The notes: generated by a model not told the origin, from the sequence alone. Positions 16,339 through 24,346 are shown, counted from the first letter of the stretch. The stretch: 39,122 bases of DNA from Paenibacillus barengoltzii NBRC 101215 (GCF_004000745.1 NZ_BILV01000038.1:1-39122), one strand, 5' to 3'. Numbers and translations are program-made.

Positions 16339-18396
16339 CTACTTCACACCTGCAGCCACTTCAGCCCGTACTTCCGCGCCCTCTTCCTTGACAGAGCCTC
16401 CGGGAGTCGAGGCTGCCTCCGCTCCGGCACCCGCTGCCCCGCTCGCTCTGCCGCCGTCAAACTGCAACGCGCCCAGCGTATAGCCGGCATAAACCGGCTT
16501 CATCGCGGCAAACAACGACCCGGCCGCTGCAGGATCCGCCAGCGCCGCCTTATAGGTGCGCACGATTTCGGCCAGCTGTTCTGGGCGGTAGGTTGCCCCT
16601 TCGATGCGGAAGACAGAGAGTCCCGCCGCAAGCAACTCCTTCACCGCGGGCAACAAACAGAGTTCTTTCGCCAACATCAGATGGTTGCGGCCATGCACAT
16701 CCCGGTAAACCGGATTTTCGCCTTTATCGGTTTTTAGCACGAGAATGCTGTTATCCACGAAGTGATTGTCTTCCTCGCCAATGGCTTGGAACACTTCGGC
16801 GTTTTCGTATAAGTCATGCTCCATGTACATGATCGCCGGCGTGCCGTGAACGATGGCCTCCAGCGGGCCTGGGGCATGCGCCAGCAGCGCGGCCAGCTCC
16901 TTCAGCGGCAGCTCCATCGAGGCCGTAAGCCGGCTGACGCCCTGCTCCCGGTAAAACTCAGCCGCGAGCTGATTGTAGACGTTCAGATTGAAATCCCCGA
17001 CCAGCGGGTACCCTTTATCGGCAAATTTCCGAATTGCGCCCAGATTTGTCACCATCACGCCGTCAATCGGCAACCGTTCGCCCGACAACAATCCGTCATA
17101 CATTTCAAAATGCAGTTCCGTCATCATCCGCGGCAGGCTCAGATAAAGCTTCGCATTCCCTTTGACTGCCGCCAGTTCCTTCACATCCTGCTTCGTAAAC
17201 GGACGATCCGGCTCAAAAACGTCGCCGGAGAGATAAAGATGGTCAGCTCCCGCTTCCAGCGCAGCCTTGGCCTGAGCCACGTTATTCACGTGCACGGAGA
17301 CGCCAGGAGCCGCGTGAATCTCCTGCACCGTTCCCTTCTCTTGTCCCACCGCCGCCAGTGTCTCGCGAATCACAGCAACCCGTTTGTCACTGAGCTCCCG
17401 TTCCTCCGTTGGCGTACTGAACACTTTACCTGTGCTATAGAACTTCCCTGTTCCTTCGTAACGCCGGTTGATGTTGGACAATCCCGGTCGGCCAAACGCA
17501 TAGGCTGTTGAAAAATCCCGCTTGCGATGATCATAAAGCAGCTTGGTATCCCGGTTGCGTTCAAAGCCTACCGGATCGTTAATATAACGGTCAATCGCGT
17601 CGCCATACGCCTTCACCAGCATCACCACGAAGGCGGCATCCCGCATGCGGCCTTCGATTTTGAAGGAAGTGATCCCGCCATGAATCAGCTCTGGGATATG
17701 CTCGTACATGAACATGTCTTTAACCGCCAACGGGTATTCCGCCGGATAGACGTTGCCGTCTTTTTTTACACGATAATCCCAGCGGCACGGCTTCAGACAT
17801 TTGCCCCGGTTACTGCTCATCCCGAATACCGCCGAACTGAAGTAACAGTTCGCCCCATGCACCGAGCACATATCCCCATGCACAAAGTACTCCAGCTCCA
17901 TACCGGTCGCTTGTTGAAGATAGCGAGTTGTCATAAGGTCCATTTCCCGCGAAGTGACGACGCGAGTCACCCCAAGCTCCTGTAAAGCGCGGACCATCTC
18001 CACGTTGTGCACGTTCATCATGACGGAGGAGTGCACATTTAACTTCAAGTTCATCTCCCGGATCAGCTTCAGCACCGCAAAATCCTGGACAATGATCGCA
18101 TCCGGTCCCGCCGATTCCAGGAAACGCAAATAGGCCCGCGCCTCCTCCAGCTCGCCTTCATTCAGCAAATTGTTGACGGTGACGTAGGCTTTTTTGCCAA
18201 GTCCATGCGCAATCTGGACAGCTTCCGTAATTTCCTCCAGGCTAAAATTAAATCCTTTGCGCATCAGGCGCATATTCAGGTTAGGCCCTCCGAAATACAC
18301 CGCATCACAATTCTCAACAATGACTTGTTTGAAAATCTCGAACGTCCCCGTAGGCGCTAGCAGCTCCACTTCTTTTCCATTAAAAAAACGTGCCAC
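16339..18396 (-). CDS. U32 family peptidase-like protein (YhbU/RlhA/collagenase-like family)
   Basis: A 685-aa U32 protein. ELLAPTGTFEIFKQ starts the TIM-barrel-like domain. The family signature lies at 170-204: EYFVHGDMCSVHGANC, then C200 and C204, giving C177, C184, C200 and C204 as probable metal or Fe-S ligands. Some members of this family act in RNA hydroxylation rather than proteolysis, so a peptidase function should not be assumed. A second domain of about 280 residues follows. The last ~35 residues are an Ala/Gly/Glu-rich tail that looks like a recent extension. GTG 18396 is chosen because GAGGGGG lies eight bases before it and VARFFNGKEVELLAP fits the family. It is 100 bp downstream of ecfT with no obvious terminator between. 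Confidence 0.85.
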   Translation of the reverse strand: MARFFNGKEVELLAPTGTFEIFKQVIVENCDAVYFGGPNLNMRLMRKGFNFSLEEITEAVQIAHGLGKKAYVTVNNLLNEGELEEARAYLRFLESAGPDAIIVQDFAVLKLIREMNLKLNVHSSVMMNVHNVEMVRALQELGVTRVVTSREMDLMTTRYLQQATGMELEYFVHGDMCSVHGANCYFSSAVFGMSSNRGKCLKPCRWDYRVKKDGNVYPAEYPLAVKDMFMYEHIPELIHGGITSFKIEGRMRDAAFVVMLVKAYGDAIDRYINDPVGFERNRDTKLLYDHRKRDFSTAYAFGRPGLSNINRRYEGTGKFYSTGKVFSTPTEERELSDKRVAVIRETLAAVGQEKGTVQEIHAAPGVSVHVNNVAQAKAALEAGADHLYLSGDVFEPDRPFTKQDVKELAAVKGNAKLYLSLPRMMTELHFEMYDGLLSGERLPIDGVMVTNLGAIRKFADKGYPLVGDFNLNVYNQLAAEFYREQGVSRLTASMELPLKELAALLAHAPGPLEAIVHGTPAIMYMEHDLYENAEVFQAIGEEDNHFVDNSILVLKTDKGENPVYRDVHGRNHLMLAKELCLLPAVKELLAAGLSVFRIEGATYRPEQLAEIVRTYKAALADPAAAGSLFAAMKPVYAGYTLGALQFDGGRASGAAGAGAEAASTPGGSVKEEGAEVRAEVAAGVK

Positions 18397-18496
18397 AGCC
18401 GTTTCCCCCTCACATGATTTTGATGTCCAACCTATCAACCTATCCCATCCAACTCTATCTACATGAATGACTCACGGACAGTCTTGCATTGGTAGC

Positions 18497-19297
18497 TCAA
18501 ATCAACCGATAGACCACAACCGCTGCAGCCAGAACCACATAGGACAAGACAAACCAAGTGTCCCGACTTCTCCAGACCAACAAGTGGTATTCCGAACGCG
18601 GTGCGCCTAACGTGTAGCCCCGGGACTCCATGGACAATACAAGCTCTTCCGCCCGGCGGAAGGCGCTGACGGTCACCGGCACAAGAAGCGAGACCAGCAT
18701 GCGCCCCTTCTCCTTCCATGGCAGCTCCTTCAGGTCCGCACCGCGCGACGCCTGCGCTTTAAGAATCTTGTGCGTTTCCTCCAAAATCGTGGGGATAAAG
18801 CGCAGCGCAATGCTCATCATCAGCGTCAATCGCTCAGGCGAGAGGCCAAGGCGTTTGAGCGGCTTCAGCACCCCGCTCAATCCTTGATTCAACACCCCTG
18901 GCGTTGTCGTAAACGTCAGGATCGCCGTGAATGATACTAGCAGCCCCATCCGGGAGGCCGCGATGAATCCGCTGTTGACACCGCCGCTGTACAGGGTCCA
19001 GGAGCCGATCGACCAAAGCGCTTCCCCCGACTCTACCGTGAAGCACTGAACGATGAAGATGAACACCATCAGCACCCACAGCGGTTTGGCCGCCTTCAAA
19101 TAATATTTCAGCGGGATCTTGGTCGACAGCATATAGCCCACCGAGAACACCGCGGCCACCGCCAAAGCAGGCCAAGAGCCAACGGCTACGATCGCGATCA
19201 AGTACAACATCATCCCGGTCAACTTGGCCCGGGGATCCACTGCATGCACCCAAGAGCCGGTATCAATACTGCGTCCGAACAGTAGCTTATTTCGCAT
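18497..19297 (-). CDS. ecfT: ECF transporter transmembrane coupling protein EcfT (FmnA-like)
   Basis: A 266-aa membrane protein with about five to six helices. It contains both EcfT coupling motifs: SRG at 184-186 (AQASRGADLK) and SRG at 225-227 (SMESRGYTLG), which dock into the two ATPases. It is the last gene of an ecfA-ecfA-ecfT unit. Its ATG overlaps the end of the upstream ATPase gene by 11 bases and has AAGGAGG at good spacing inside that gene, so translation is coupled. In Listeria a specialised EcfT (FmnA) works with RibU to move flavin outward for EET. The position beside eetA/eetB argues for that role here instead of general vitamin uptake. Confidence 0.9.
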   Translation of the reverse strand: MRNKLLFGRSIDTGSWVHAVDPRAKLTGMMLYLIAIVAVGSWPALAVAAVFSVGYMLSTKIPLKYYLKAAKPLWVLMVFIFIVQCFTVESGEALWSIGSWTLYSGGVNSGFIAASRMGLLVSFTAILTFTTTPGVLNQGLSGVLKPLKRLGLSPERLTLMMSIALRFIPTILEETHKILKAQASRGADLKELPWKEKGRMLVSLLVPVTVSAFRRAEELVLSMESRGYTLGAPRSEYHLLVWRSRDTWFVLSYVVLAAAVVVYRLI

Positions 19298-20354
19298 GTC
19301 CGTTGCCTCCTTCCCCTGAAACGCCGGAAAGGATCGGCTTGAGCCGCCCGGCCGGAACGGGCTGATCCACGGACAACGAGGCCGGTACGGGAAGCTCCTC
19401 CAACACATGGCCTTCCACCAACGCACCCGCTGACGCCCCCCGTTCTTCCGATCGCCCGACAAGCTCAAGCTGCTCCTCTGACCGATCCGCTCCAGACTCA
19501 TCGCTCAACAACCGAGCCAACCGCTCGGCCAATGCCTCCGCCGTCAAACACGGCGGCTCCCCCGTCAGACCGAACAGGGCTGCCGCTTGATTCCAATAAC
19601 GGATACACGCGGGGATTGCCAGTCCTTCGGATTCCAGCCGAGGGGCCTCTCGGACCAACTCTGCCGCACTGCCTTGGAACGATTTCCGACCGTCTTTCAT
19701 CACGATCCATTGCTCTGCGTACGGAAGGATTTCCTCCATCCGGTGCGTCACCACAATCACCGTCTTCCCCTGTTCACGGTGCAGCCGCGCGAGCATTTCT
19801 GCCAATTCAACACGGCTCTGCGGATCTAGCGTCGCTGTCGGCTCATCCAGCGCGATCACGTCCGGCTCCATCGCCAGCACTGAGGCAATCGCCACTTTGC
19901 GCATCTGCCCCCCGCTCAAGCGAAGCGGATTGCGGCTGAGGAAGGTGTCGTCCAGCCCGACCAGGGCCAGCGCGCGGCGGGCTCGCGCCTTAGCTTCGTC
20001 TAAGGAGCAGCCAAAATTCAGCGGACCAAAGCAAAGGTCCTTCTCCACCGTGTCTTCGAACAACTGCTGCTCCGGGAACTGGAAGACGAGCCCCACCCGC
20101 CTCCGCAGCTCGCGAAGCGGCGGTGCCTTGCCGCCAGCTTCCATCGTTACATCCAGAACGTGCACCTTCCCGCCCGTCGGCTTCAAAATGCCGTTCAAAT
20201 GCTGCATCAACGTCGATTTGCCCGAGCCGGAAGCCCCGGCAATCCCGGCAAATACGCCGTCCGCCAGGTAGAGGTCGACCTCCTGCAACGCATGGTGCCG
20301 CCATAGGCTGCGCTCATCATAAGCGAAGCTGACTTGCTCGAACTGTATCGCCAT
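19287..20354 (-). CDS. ecfA2: ECF transporter ATPase, EcfA2-type, with C-terminal extension
   Basis: A 355-aa ABC ATPase. Walker A GASGSGKST (K46), Q-loop VFQFPEQQLFEDTV, signature LSGGQMRKV, Walker B VIALDEPTATLD and the switch histidine in VVTHRMEEI are all intact. The FPEQQLFE segment is typical of EcfA2. Usual length is about 285 aa; here some 70 extra residues at the C-terminus are Glu/Ser/Gly/Pro-rich with no motif. The last bases also encode the ribosome binding site and start of ecfT. The start overlaps the ecfA1 stop by one base (TAATG), so the two ATPases are translated in step, as expected for a heterodimer. Confidence 0.92.
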   Translation of the reverse strand: MAIQFEQVSFAYDERSLWRHHALQEVDLYLADGVFAGIAGASGSGKSTLMQHLNGILKPTGGKVHVLDVTMEAGGKAPPLRELRRRVGLVFQFPEQQLFEDTVEKDLCFGPLNFGCSLDEAKARARRALALVGLDDTFLSRNPLRLSGGQMRKVAIASVLAMEPDVIALDEPTATLDPQSRVELAEMLARLHREQGKTVIVVTHRMEEILPYAEQWIVMKDGRKSFQGSAAELVREAPRLESEGLAIPACIRYWNQAAALFGLTGEPPCLTAEALAERLARLLSDESGADRSEEQLELVGRSEERGASAGALVEGHVLEELPVPASLSVDQPVPAGRLKPILSGVSGEGGNGHAK

Positions 20355-21175
20355 TAAAGATTCGCCTCCTCTTCACCAACTGGTTCAAAGCCCGCAGGAA
20401 GCGTCACGCCTCGCCGCCTCAGCTCCTGTTGCAGCCGAATCCGATAAGGAGCGATCAGCCGGCAATTTACCAGCAGGGCTTCATCCCCAAACAGCTCGCC
20501 TGGCTCCAGGTCAGCAGCGACCGTTCCGTCCCCCAGCACGATCGCCCGATCCGAAGCCATAATCTCGTCGGCGTCATGCGTAATCGAGACCATCGTGTAA
20601 CGTCCGCTCTGCTTCATGTCCCGCAGGATGGCAAGCAGCTCGCCCCGGGCCTTCTCGTCCAACATCGAGGAGGCCTCATCAAAGATGACGATGTCCGGCT
20701 CCATCGCCAAGATGGAAGCGACAGCCACCCGCTGTTTTTGTCCTCCCGACAACTCCGAGGGATGCTTGGACAGCAGATGGCCGATGTGCAGTTTATCCGC
20801 ATATTCCTTTACGCGCCCTACCATAACTTCTCGCGGTAGATTACGCCCCTCTAAGCCAAAGGCAATGTCCTCTTCGACCGTGGCGCCGATAAATTGGTTG
20901 TCCGGGTTTTGAAACACCATTCCGATGCGTGGACGCAGCGAAGTCAACGTATCCCGATCCAGCTTCGTTCCCTGCACATATATCGCGCCGCGGTTAGCCA
21001 TTAACAAACCGCCCAACAGCTTTGCCAGCGTGGATTTGCCGCAGCCATTCGGCCCCACCAACGACACCCAGCTGCCCGAAGGGATGCTAAGCGTAACATC
21101 ATGAAGCACAGGATGCTCCGGGTGATAGGCGAAGGAAACCTCCGTCAGCTCATATGCGAATCCGGTTTCTCCCAT
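20354..21175 (-). CDS. ecfA1: ECF transporter ATPase, EcfA1-type
   Basis: A 273-aa ABC ATPase of usual length. Motifs: Walker A GPNGCGKST (41-49), Q-loop VFQNPDNQFIGATVEEDIAF (the DNQF segment is typical of EcfA1), signature LSGGQKQRV, Walker B IVIFDEASSMLD (Ser-Ser where most have Thr-Ser), and the H-loop in SITHDADE. It pairs with the next gene to drive the EcfT module. It lies 44 bp downstream of eetB with AGGGGAGAGAG before the ATG. Most Firmicutes have their general ecfA1A2T near ribosomal protein genes, so this set next to eetAB is probably a second, dedicated copy. Confidence 0.92.
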   Translation of the reverse strand: MGETGFAYELTEVSFAYHPEHPVLHDVTLSIPSGSWVSLVGPNGCGKSTLAKLLGGLLMANRGAIYVQGTKLDRDTLTSLRPRIGMVFQNPDNQFIGATVEEDIAFGLEGRNLPREVMVGRVKEYADKLHIGHLLSKHPSELSGGQKQRVAVASILAMEPDIVIFDEASSMLDEKARGELLAILRDMKQSGRYTMVSITHDADEIMASDRAIVLGDGTVAADLEPGELFGDEALLVNCRLIAPYRIRLQQELRRRGVTLPAGFEPVGEEEANL

Positions 21176-21219
21176 TTCTCTCTCCCCTTAAGGTGTACGT
21201 CATGTGAAGCCCCTCCGGC

Positions 21220-21774
21220 TTATGCCGTTTCCGCTAAAAAACCTTCAAACAAAGACAGCTTCGACAACGACGGAATCAAATATCTCACAGCAATCCCAAC
21301 GGCGATCCCGGTCAGAACTCCCATGATGAGCAACATCGGTAAATAGTAGAAAATTTTCGTCGTACTAAAATACAGAGCAGCGGCGGTCAATTGCCCGATA
21401 TTATGGGCAATCCCCCCAACGATGCTAATCCCGATAACGCTTAGCCGTCTGCGCCCAACCAGCAGCAGAAACCACATCGCCGCAAAGCTGAACAACGCCC
21501 CCATAATACTGAACAGAAAGCTGGAAAAGGTCCCGAAAATAAACGCCGTGAGCAGCGTCTTTAACAGCACCATCATGAAGGCGTCCCGGGCCCTGAGAAA
21601 ATAAAGGCAAGTCAGCACCATAATATTCGCCAGCCCAAGCTTCGCCCCGGGCACGCTCATGTTCACGGGAATCAGAGACTCTACCAAGCTGAGAACGACC
21701 GCCACTGCCGCGAATATCGCGACGATCACCGTTCTTTTTAACATCAGGCTTGATGACTCATTAAAGGATTGCAT
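21220..21774 (-). CDS. eetB: EetB-like Gx transporter family membrane protein
   Basis: A 184-aa membrane protein with five to six helices, of the family often labelled 'Gx transporter' or heptaprenyl diphosphate synthase component I. The name is misleading: no catalytic aspartates are present and the fold resembles ECF S-components. The segment PGAKLGLANIMVL (about residues 48-60) is characteristic, as is GGIAHNIGQL. In FLEET loci EetB acts with EetA in electron transfer from quinol to flavin carriers. Its ATG lies inside the 3' end of eetA (14-base overlap), with GGGGG about ten bases upstream. A TTG one codon earlier is also possible. Confidence 0.85.
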   Translation of the reverse strand: MQSFNESSSLMLKRTVIVAIFAAVAVVLSLVESLIPVNMSVPGAKLGLANIMVLTCLYFLRARDAFMMVLLKTLLTAFIFGTFSSFLFSIMGALFSFAAMWFLLLVGRRRLSVIGISIVGGIAHNIGQLTAAALYFSTTKIFYYLPMLLIMGVLTGIAVGIAVRYLIPSLSKLSLFEGFLAETA

Positions 21775-22147
21775 CAACTTCGTCGCCCCCTTCTGTAGCT
21801 ACCACTTCAACCATCAACTTATGTGGCAAGCAAACAATCGTCCCGCCGTTCCGGTCAATAAATCCGAAGGTTAGGCACACTTTATCCGGGCAGTCAGCGT
21901 CGATCATTTCAATCCCGTAGTCATGTACCTTCAAAATGTTGTAGCCATACTCCGTTTTAATGTCCACCGTCTGTTCTTCTCCGGTCAACTGCACCGTCTT
22001 ATACAGCTTCCCATCCACTGTGATTCTCGCAACCCGATTCTCATCATTGTGATTGTTTTCACTTGAATCGCCAAACCATCTCGGAACCAAGAAGGCCAAA
22101 GCAATCACGACGATGGCTCCGATCAACAGGATATCTCCGCGTTTCAT
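21761..22147 (-). CDS. eetA: EetA-like NusG domain II-containing membrane-anchored protein
   Basis: A 128-aa protein with one N-terminal helix (residues 6-23) and an extracytoplasmic NusG_II domain. The family motif CPDKVC (C86, C91) is followed by GFIDRNGGTIVCLP (C106). These three cysteines are conserved in the family, and their redox or cofactor role is not settled. It is the first gene of eetA-eetB-ecfA1-ecfA2-ecfT. AAGGGAG lies six bases before the ATG, and an FNR-type promoter lies about 40 bp upstream. NusG_II followed by a Gx transporter is the standard EetA-EetB pair. Confidence 0.88.
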   Translation of the reverse strand: MKRGDILLIGAIVVIALAFLVPRWFGDSSENNHNDENRVARITVDGKLYKTVQLTGEEQTVDIKTEYGYNILKVHDYGIEMIDADCPDKVCLTFGFIDRNGGTIVCLPHKLMVEVVATEGGDEVDAIL

Positions 22148-22185
22148 GGCTAACTCCCTTATTTTTTGATTATATAAATCTTAGA

Positions 22186-22236
22186 TGACCTCATTATACA
22201 TGGTGCCTCCCCTCCTCTAGTGTGACAAATATCTCA
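22186..22236 (-). promoter_or_regulatory. CRP/FNR-like operator and promoter of the eetAB-ecf operon
   Basis: TGTGACAAATATCTCA (22221-22236) matches TGTGA-N6-TCACA at nine of ten specified bases. On the minus strand a perfect TATAAT -10 lies at 22198-22193, predicting a start near 22186 and a 39-base leader. The operator centre (22228.5) is then at about -42.5, matching the layout upstream of pplA. The -35 region (ACTAGA) is poor. Confidence 0.55.
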
Positions 22237-22300
22237 CGTTTTTCGGTTTTCCCCGGGTTTCACAAAATCATCACTTTAAAAAGCCCTCTAAATATATGTA

Positions 22301-22329
22301 TTGCTTTTTTTTATTGATTCAAGTATAAT
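22301..22329 (+). promoter_or_regulatory. Sigma-A type promoter
   Basis: TTGCTT (22301-22306), a 17-base spacer and a perfect TATAAT (22324-22329) give a strong vegetative promoter reading right, away from eetA. The first supported coding start is 350 bp downstream. Confidence 0.65.
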
Positions 22330-22335
22330 AATAAA

Positions 22336-22637
22336 TTAGTTGTTATAACCACGTTGCAGTTCCTCAGAAGATTATAACTCTCCTTATACCGTTCGGTATG
22401 AAATTCCTTATTTGAATGACCCAATCAATGTAAGAATTTGGACGTTTTTCTGATTCACACTGGCGCGGTCATCGGAGCCGCAAGGACAAATGAGAGGTAG
22501 GGCATTTGTTGTTTTAGAAACAGGCAGTTTGTTGTAGTCGGAGCAGGGACAATAAGGCCGGTCTTCACGTGTATATGAAGGCTTGGATAACAATACGAAG
22601 CAGGCATTGGCGCGCATAGCCGGTGCCTGTTTTGCTT
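22336..22637 (+). ncRNA. Possible non-coding transcript or attenuated leader of unknown family
   Basis: This ~300-base interval runs from a good promoter to a terminator-like hairpin and contains no credible gene. It can form several local stems, for example ATACCG/CGGTAT (near 22387), GCGG/CCGC (near 22464), and CAAATG/CATTTG (near 22486). It does not show recognisable T-box, SRP, 6S or riboswitch core motifs. It could be a small RNA or a leader controlling the 52-aa gene. Confidence 0.3.
22600..22637 (+). terminator. Terminator-like hairpin upstream of the 52-aa gene
   Basis: GCAGGCATTGGC (22600-22611) pairs with GCCGGTGCCTGT (22619-22630) through 12 positions including three G-U pairs, followed by TTTGCTT. 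Confidence 0.55.
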
Positions 22638-22680
22638 AGAATAAGGCTGTCTTTCCAAACAATCCAAAGGGGTGTATGAA

Positions 22681-22839
22681 ATGCGCGAAGGTTTGATTCC
22701 TACCGTTCTTGGAGCTGTAGTATCCGCTTCGGCCGCAACACTGCTTGGAAGCAAGTATAAGCTTGCCGCTACCGGTGCGCTTGGTTTTGGTTTGGCCCAT
22801 ATTGTGTTGGGTACCATCGACTTGATTGAACACCGTTAG
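22681..22839 (+). CDS. Small conserved-type hydrophobic protein (52 aa)
   Basis: ATG at 22681 is preceded by AAAGGGG at suitable spacing. The 52-residue product starts MREGLIPTVLGAVVSASAAT and ends in GFGLAHIVLGTIDLIEHR. It has two hydrophobic Gly/Ala-rich stretches separated by KYK, consistent with a small two-helix membrane protein. I recall similar short proteins from Paenibacillus genomes carrying unreliable names, so no function is given. A hairpin (22863-22884) and a terminator (22900-22927) follow, so it is a single-gene unit between the eet and ger operons. Confidence 0.7.
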   Translation: MREGLIPTVLGAVVSASAATLLGSKYKLAATGALGFGLAHIVLGTIDLIEHR

Positions 22840-22899
22840 CCATCCGTTTGGGAGACGGACGACCCGGAAGCTACAGCTTCCGGGTATTCAGCATGGAGC

Positions 22900-22927
22900 A
22901 CACCGTCATTTCCTTGGCGGTGTTTTT
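22900..22927 (+). terminator. Terminator after the 52-aa gene
   Basis: ACACCG (22900-22905) pairs with CGGTGT (22918-22923), followed by TTTTT. A separate perfect stem, CCCGGAAGC/GCTTCCGGG, lies just before it at 22863-22884. Confidence 0.6.
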
Positions 22928-23002
22928 CTATCAACGTACATATTCCCATCCTTTCCAGCAAACACTTCCATTGAGACGATTTAAAGAGAAAGAGGATTGG
23001 CA

Positions 23003-24346
23003 ATGGAACTTGTGGACCGCATTCGCAGCCGTTTTGAGCAGGATGGCGATTTTTTTATCGAAGAGCATATATGGGCTGGACGACCAGTTCGCGTCATGGG
23101 ATTCAAGTCATTGATCGATCTGCCGAGAACTTGGGCGAATCTGCAGATCTCCATCCGGGAGGCGGATTGGGACGGGAGCCAAGATCCAATTGCCTTCTTG
23201 TCGGTATTAGCCCATCTTGGCCAAGTCCTCTCGGAACCTAACGAAGATACCTTGTATTCCGCTTTGACGAGCGGCAACTTGATTGTCTGCTGTCCAGATC
23301 CCCAAGTGTACCTGCAGATCTTGCCAGTTCCCGTTACCTTGCACCGCGGGATCGAACAGCCGCTCAATGAGAACGTACTGCAAGGTGCGGCCAGCGCCTT
23401 CAGCGATGACCTCCTTACCAATGTAGGACTCATGAAGAAGGAATTAAACACGGAGAAGTTATGTACGAAGATGTACCTTACCGGAAAGAACACGTCTCGA
23501 AAAATAACCCTGATGTACTTGGAAGGTCAAGTGAGGCCGGATCTGCTCCGAGAAGTGAAGGAGCGCCTTGAGGCGAACAAGCACCAAGATATCTATAATG
23601 TGCAACGTCTCTCCAAATCACTTGGCTTCCATCCGTGGAGCGCCTTGCCGAAATTCTACACAACCGAGATGCCGATTGAGGCTGCCTATGCGCTCCGGCA
23701 AGGCCGTCTTCTTCTTTTTATCGATCGGTTACCGCTTGCCTTGATTTTACCGGCTTTAGTCAGCGATATCTTCATGATGGAGAATGACCGGAATTACTCG
23801 GCTATGTTCATGTATATCATTCGGGGGCTACGCTTGGCTGGCATCCTCATCGACCTCATTATCCCTGCACTCTATGTTGCGCTCGTCTCCGTGAACCCGG
23901 AGGTACTGCGGATTGAACTGGCGCTTACGATTGCCGAGAGCCGATCCGGTGTACCGTACCCGGCATTCGTAGAGACCATGCTGCTGTTAATTGTGCTGGA
24001 GCTTATCATCGTTGCCAGTGTCCGACTGCCCAAGAGCATCGGCCCTACACTTACGGTCGTTGGAGGGATTATTTTAGGACAAGCCGTCGTTCAAGCCAGA
24101 TTGGTCAGCAGCCTGCTGATCATTATCTTGGCGGCAACCAGTATTGCCAACTCGACCGTGGTAGGATTTCAGAACTCGTTGCCCCTGCGTCTGTACAAAT
24201 ATCTCACGTTAATCTTGGCTGCCCTATTTGGCATTCTTGGGATTATGTCCGGCTTGGTTATCCTCTGCGCTTATTTTGCCAGTGCGACCACCTACGGCAT
24301 TCCTTACTTACACTTCTTTAAACAAAAGGATGATTCGAGTGGATAG
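23003..24346 (+). CDS. GerA-family spore germination protein, A subunit
   Basis: A 447-aa germinant receptor A subunit located in the spore inner membrane. An N-terminal soluble domain of about 240 residues is followed by a membrane domain with about five helices. Family landmarks are RQGRLLLFIDRLPLALILP, the helix around YIIRGLRLAGILIDLIIPALYVAL, and RSGVPYPAFVETMLL. Length is slightly below the usual 480-500 aa, mainly at the N-terminus. AGAGG lies about seven bases before ATG 23003; the in-frame TTG two codons upstream is not needed. It is first in a gerA-gerB-gerC operon, so expression in the forespore is expected. The germinant cannot be predicted. Confidence 0.93.
   Translation: MELVDRIRSRFEQDGDFFIEEHIWAGRPVRVMGFKSLIDLPRTWANLQISIREADWDGSQDPIAFLSVLAHLGQVLSEPNEDTLYSALTSGNLIVCCPDPQVYLQILPVPVTLHRGIEQPLNENVLQGAASAFSDDLLTNVGLMKKELNTEKLCTKMYLTGKNTSRKITLMYLEGQVRPDLLREVKERLEANKHQDIYNVQRLSKSLGFHPWSALPKFYTTEMPIEAAYALRQGRLLLFIDRLPLALILPALVSDIFMMENDRNYSAMFMYIIRGLRLAGILIDLIIPALYVALVSVNPEVLRIELALTIAESRSGVPYPAFVETMLLLIVLELIIVASVRLPKSIGPTLTVVGGIILGQAVVQARLVSSLLIIILAATSIANSTVVGFQNSLPLRLYKYLTLILAALFGILGIMSGLVILCAYFASATTYGIPYLHFFKQKDDSSG

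Noticed and set aside
22336..22637. T-box, SRP RNA, 6S RNA or known riboswitch
   Set aside because: No T-box AGGGTGG element, no SRP GGAAG-type domain IV loop and no known aptamer core were seen.
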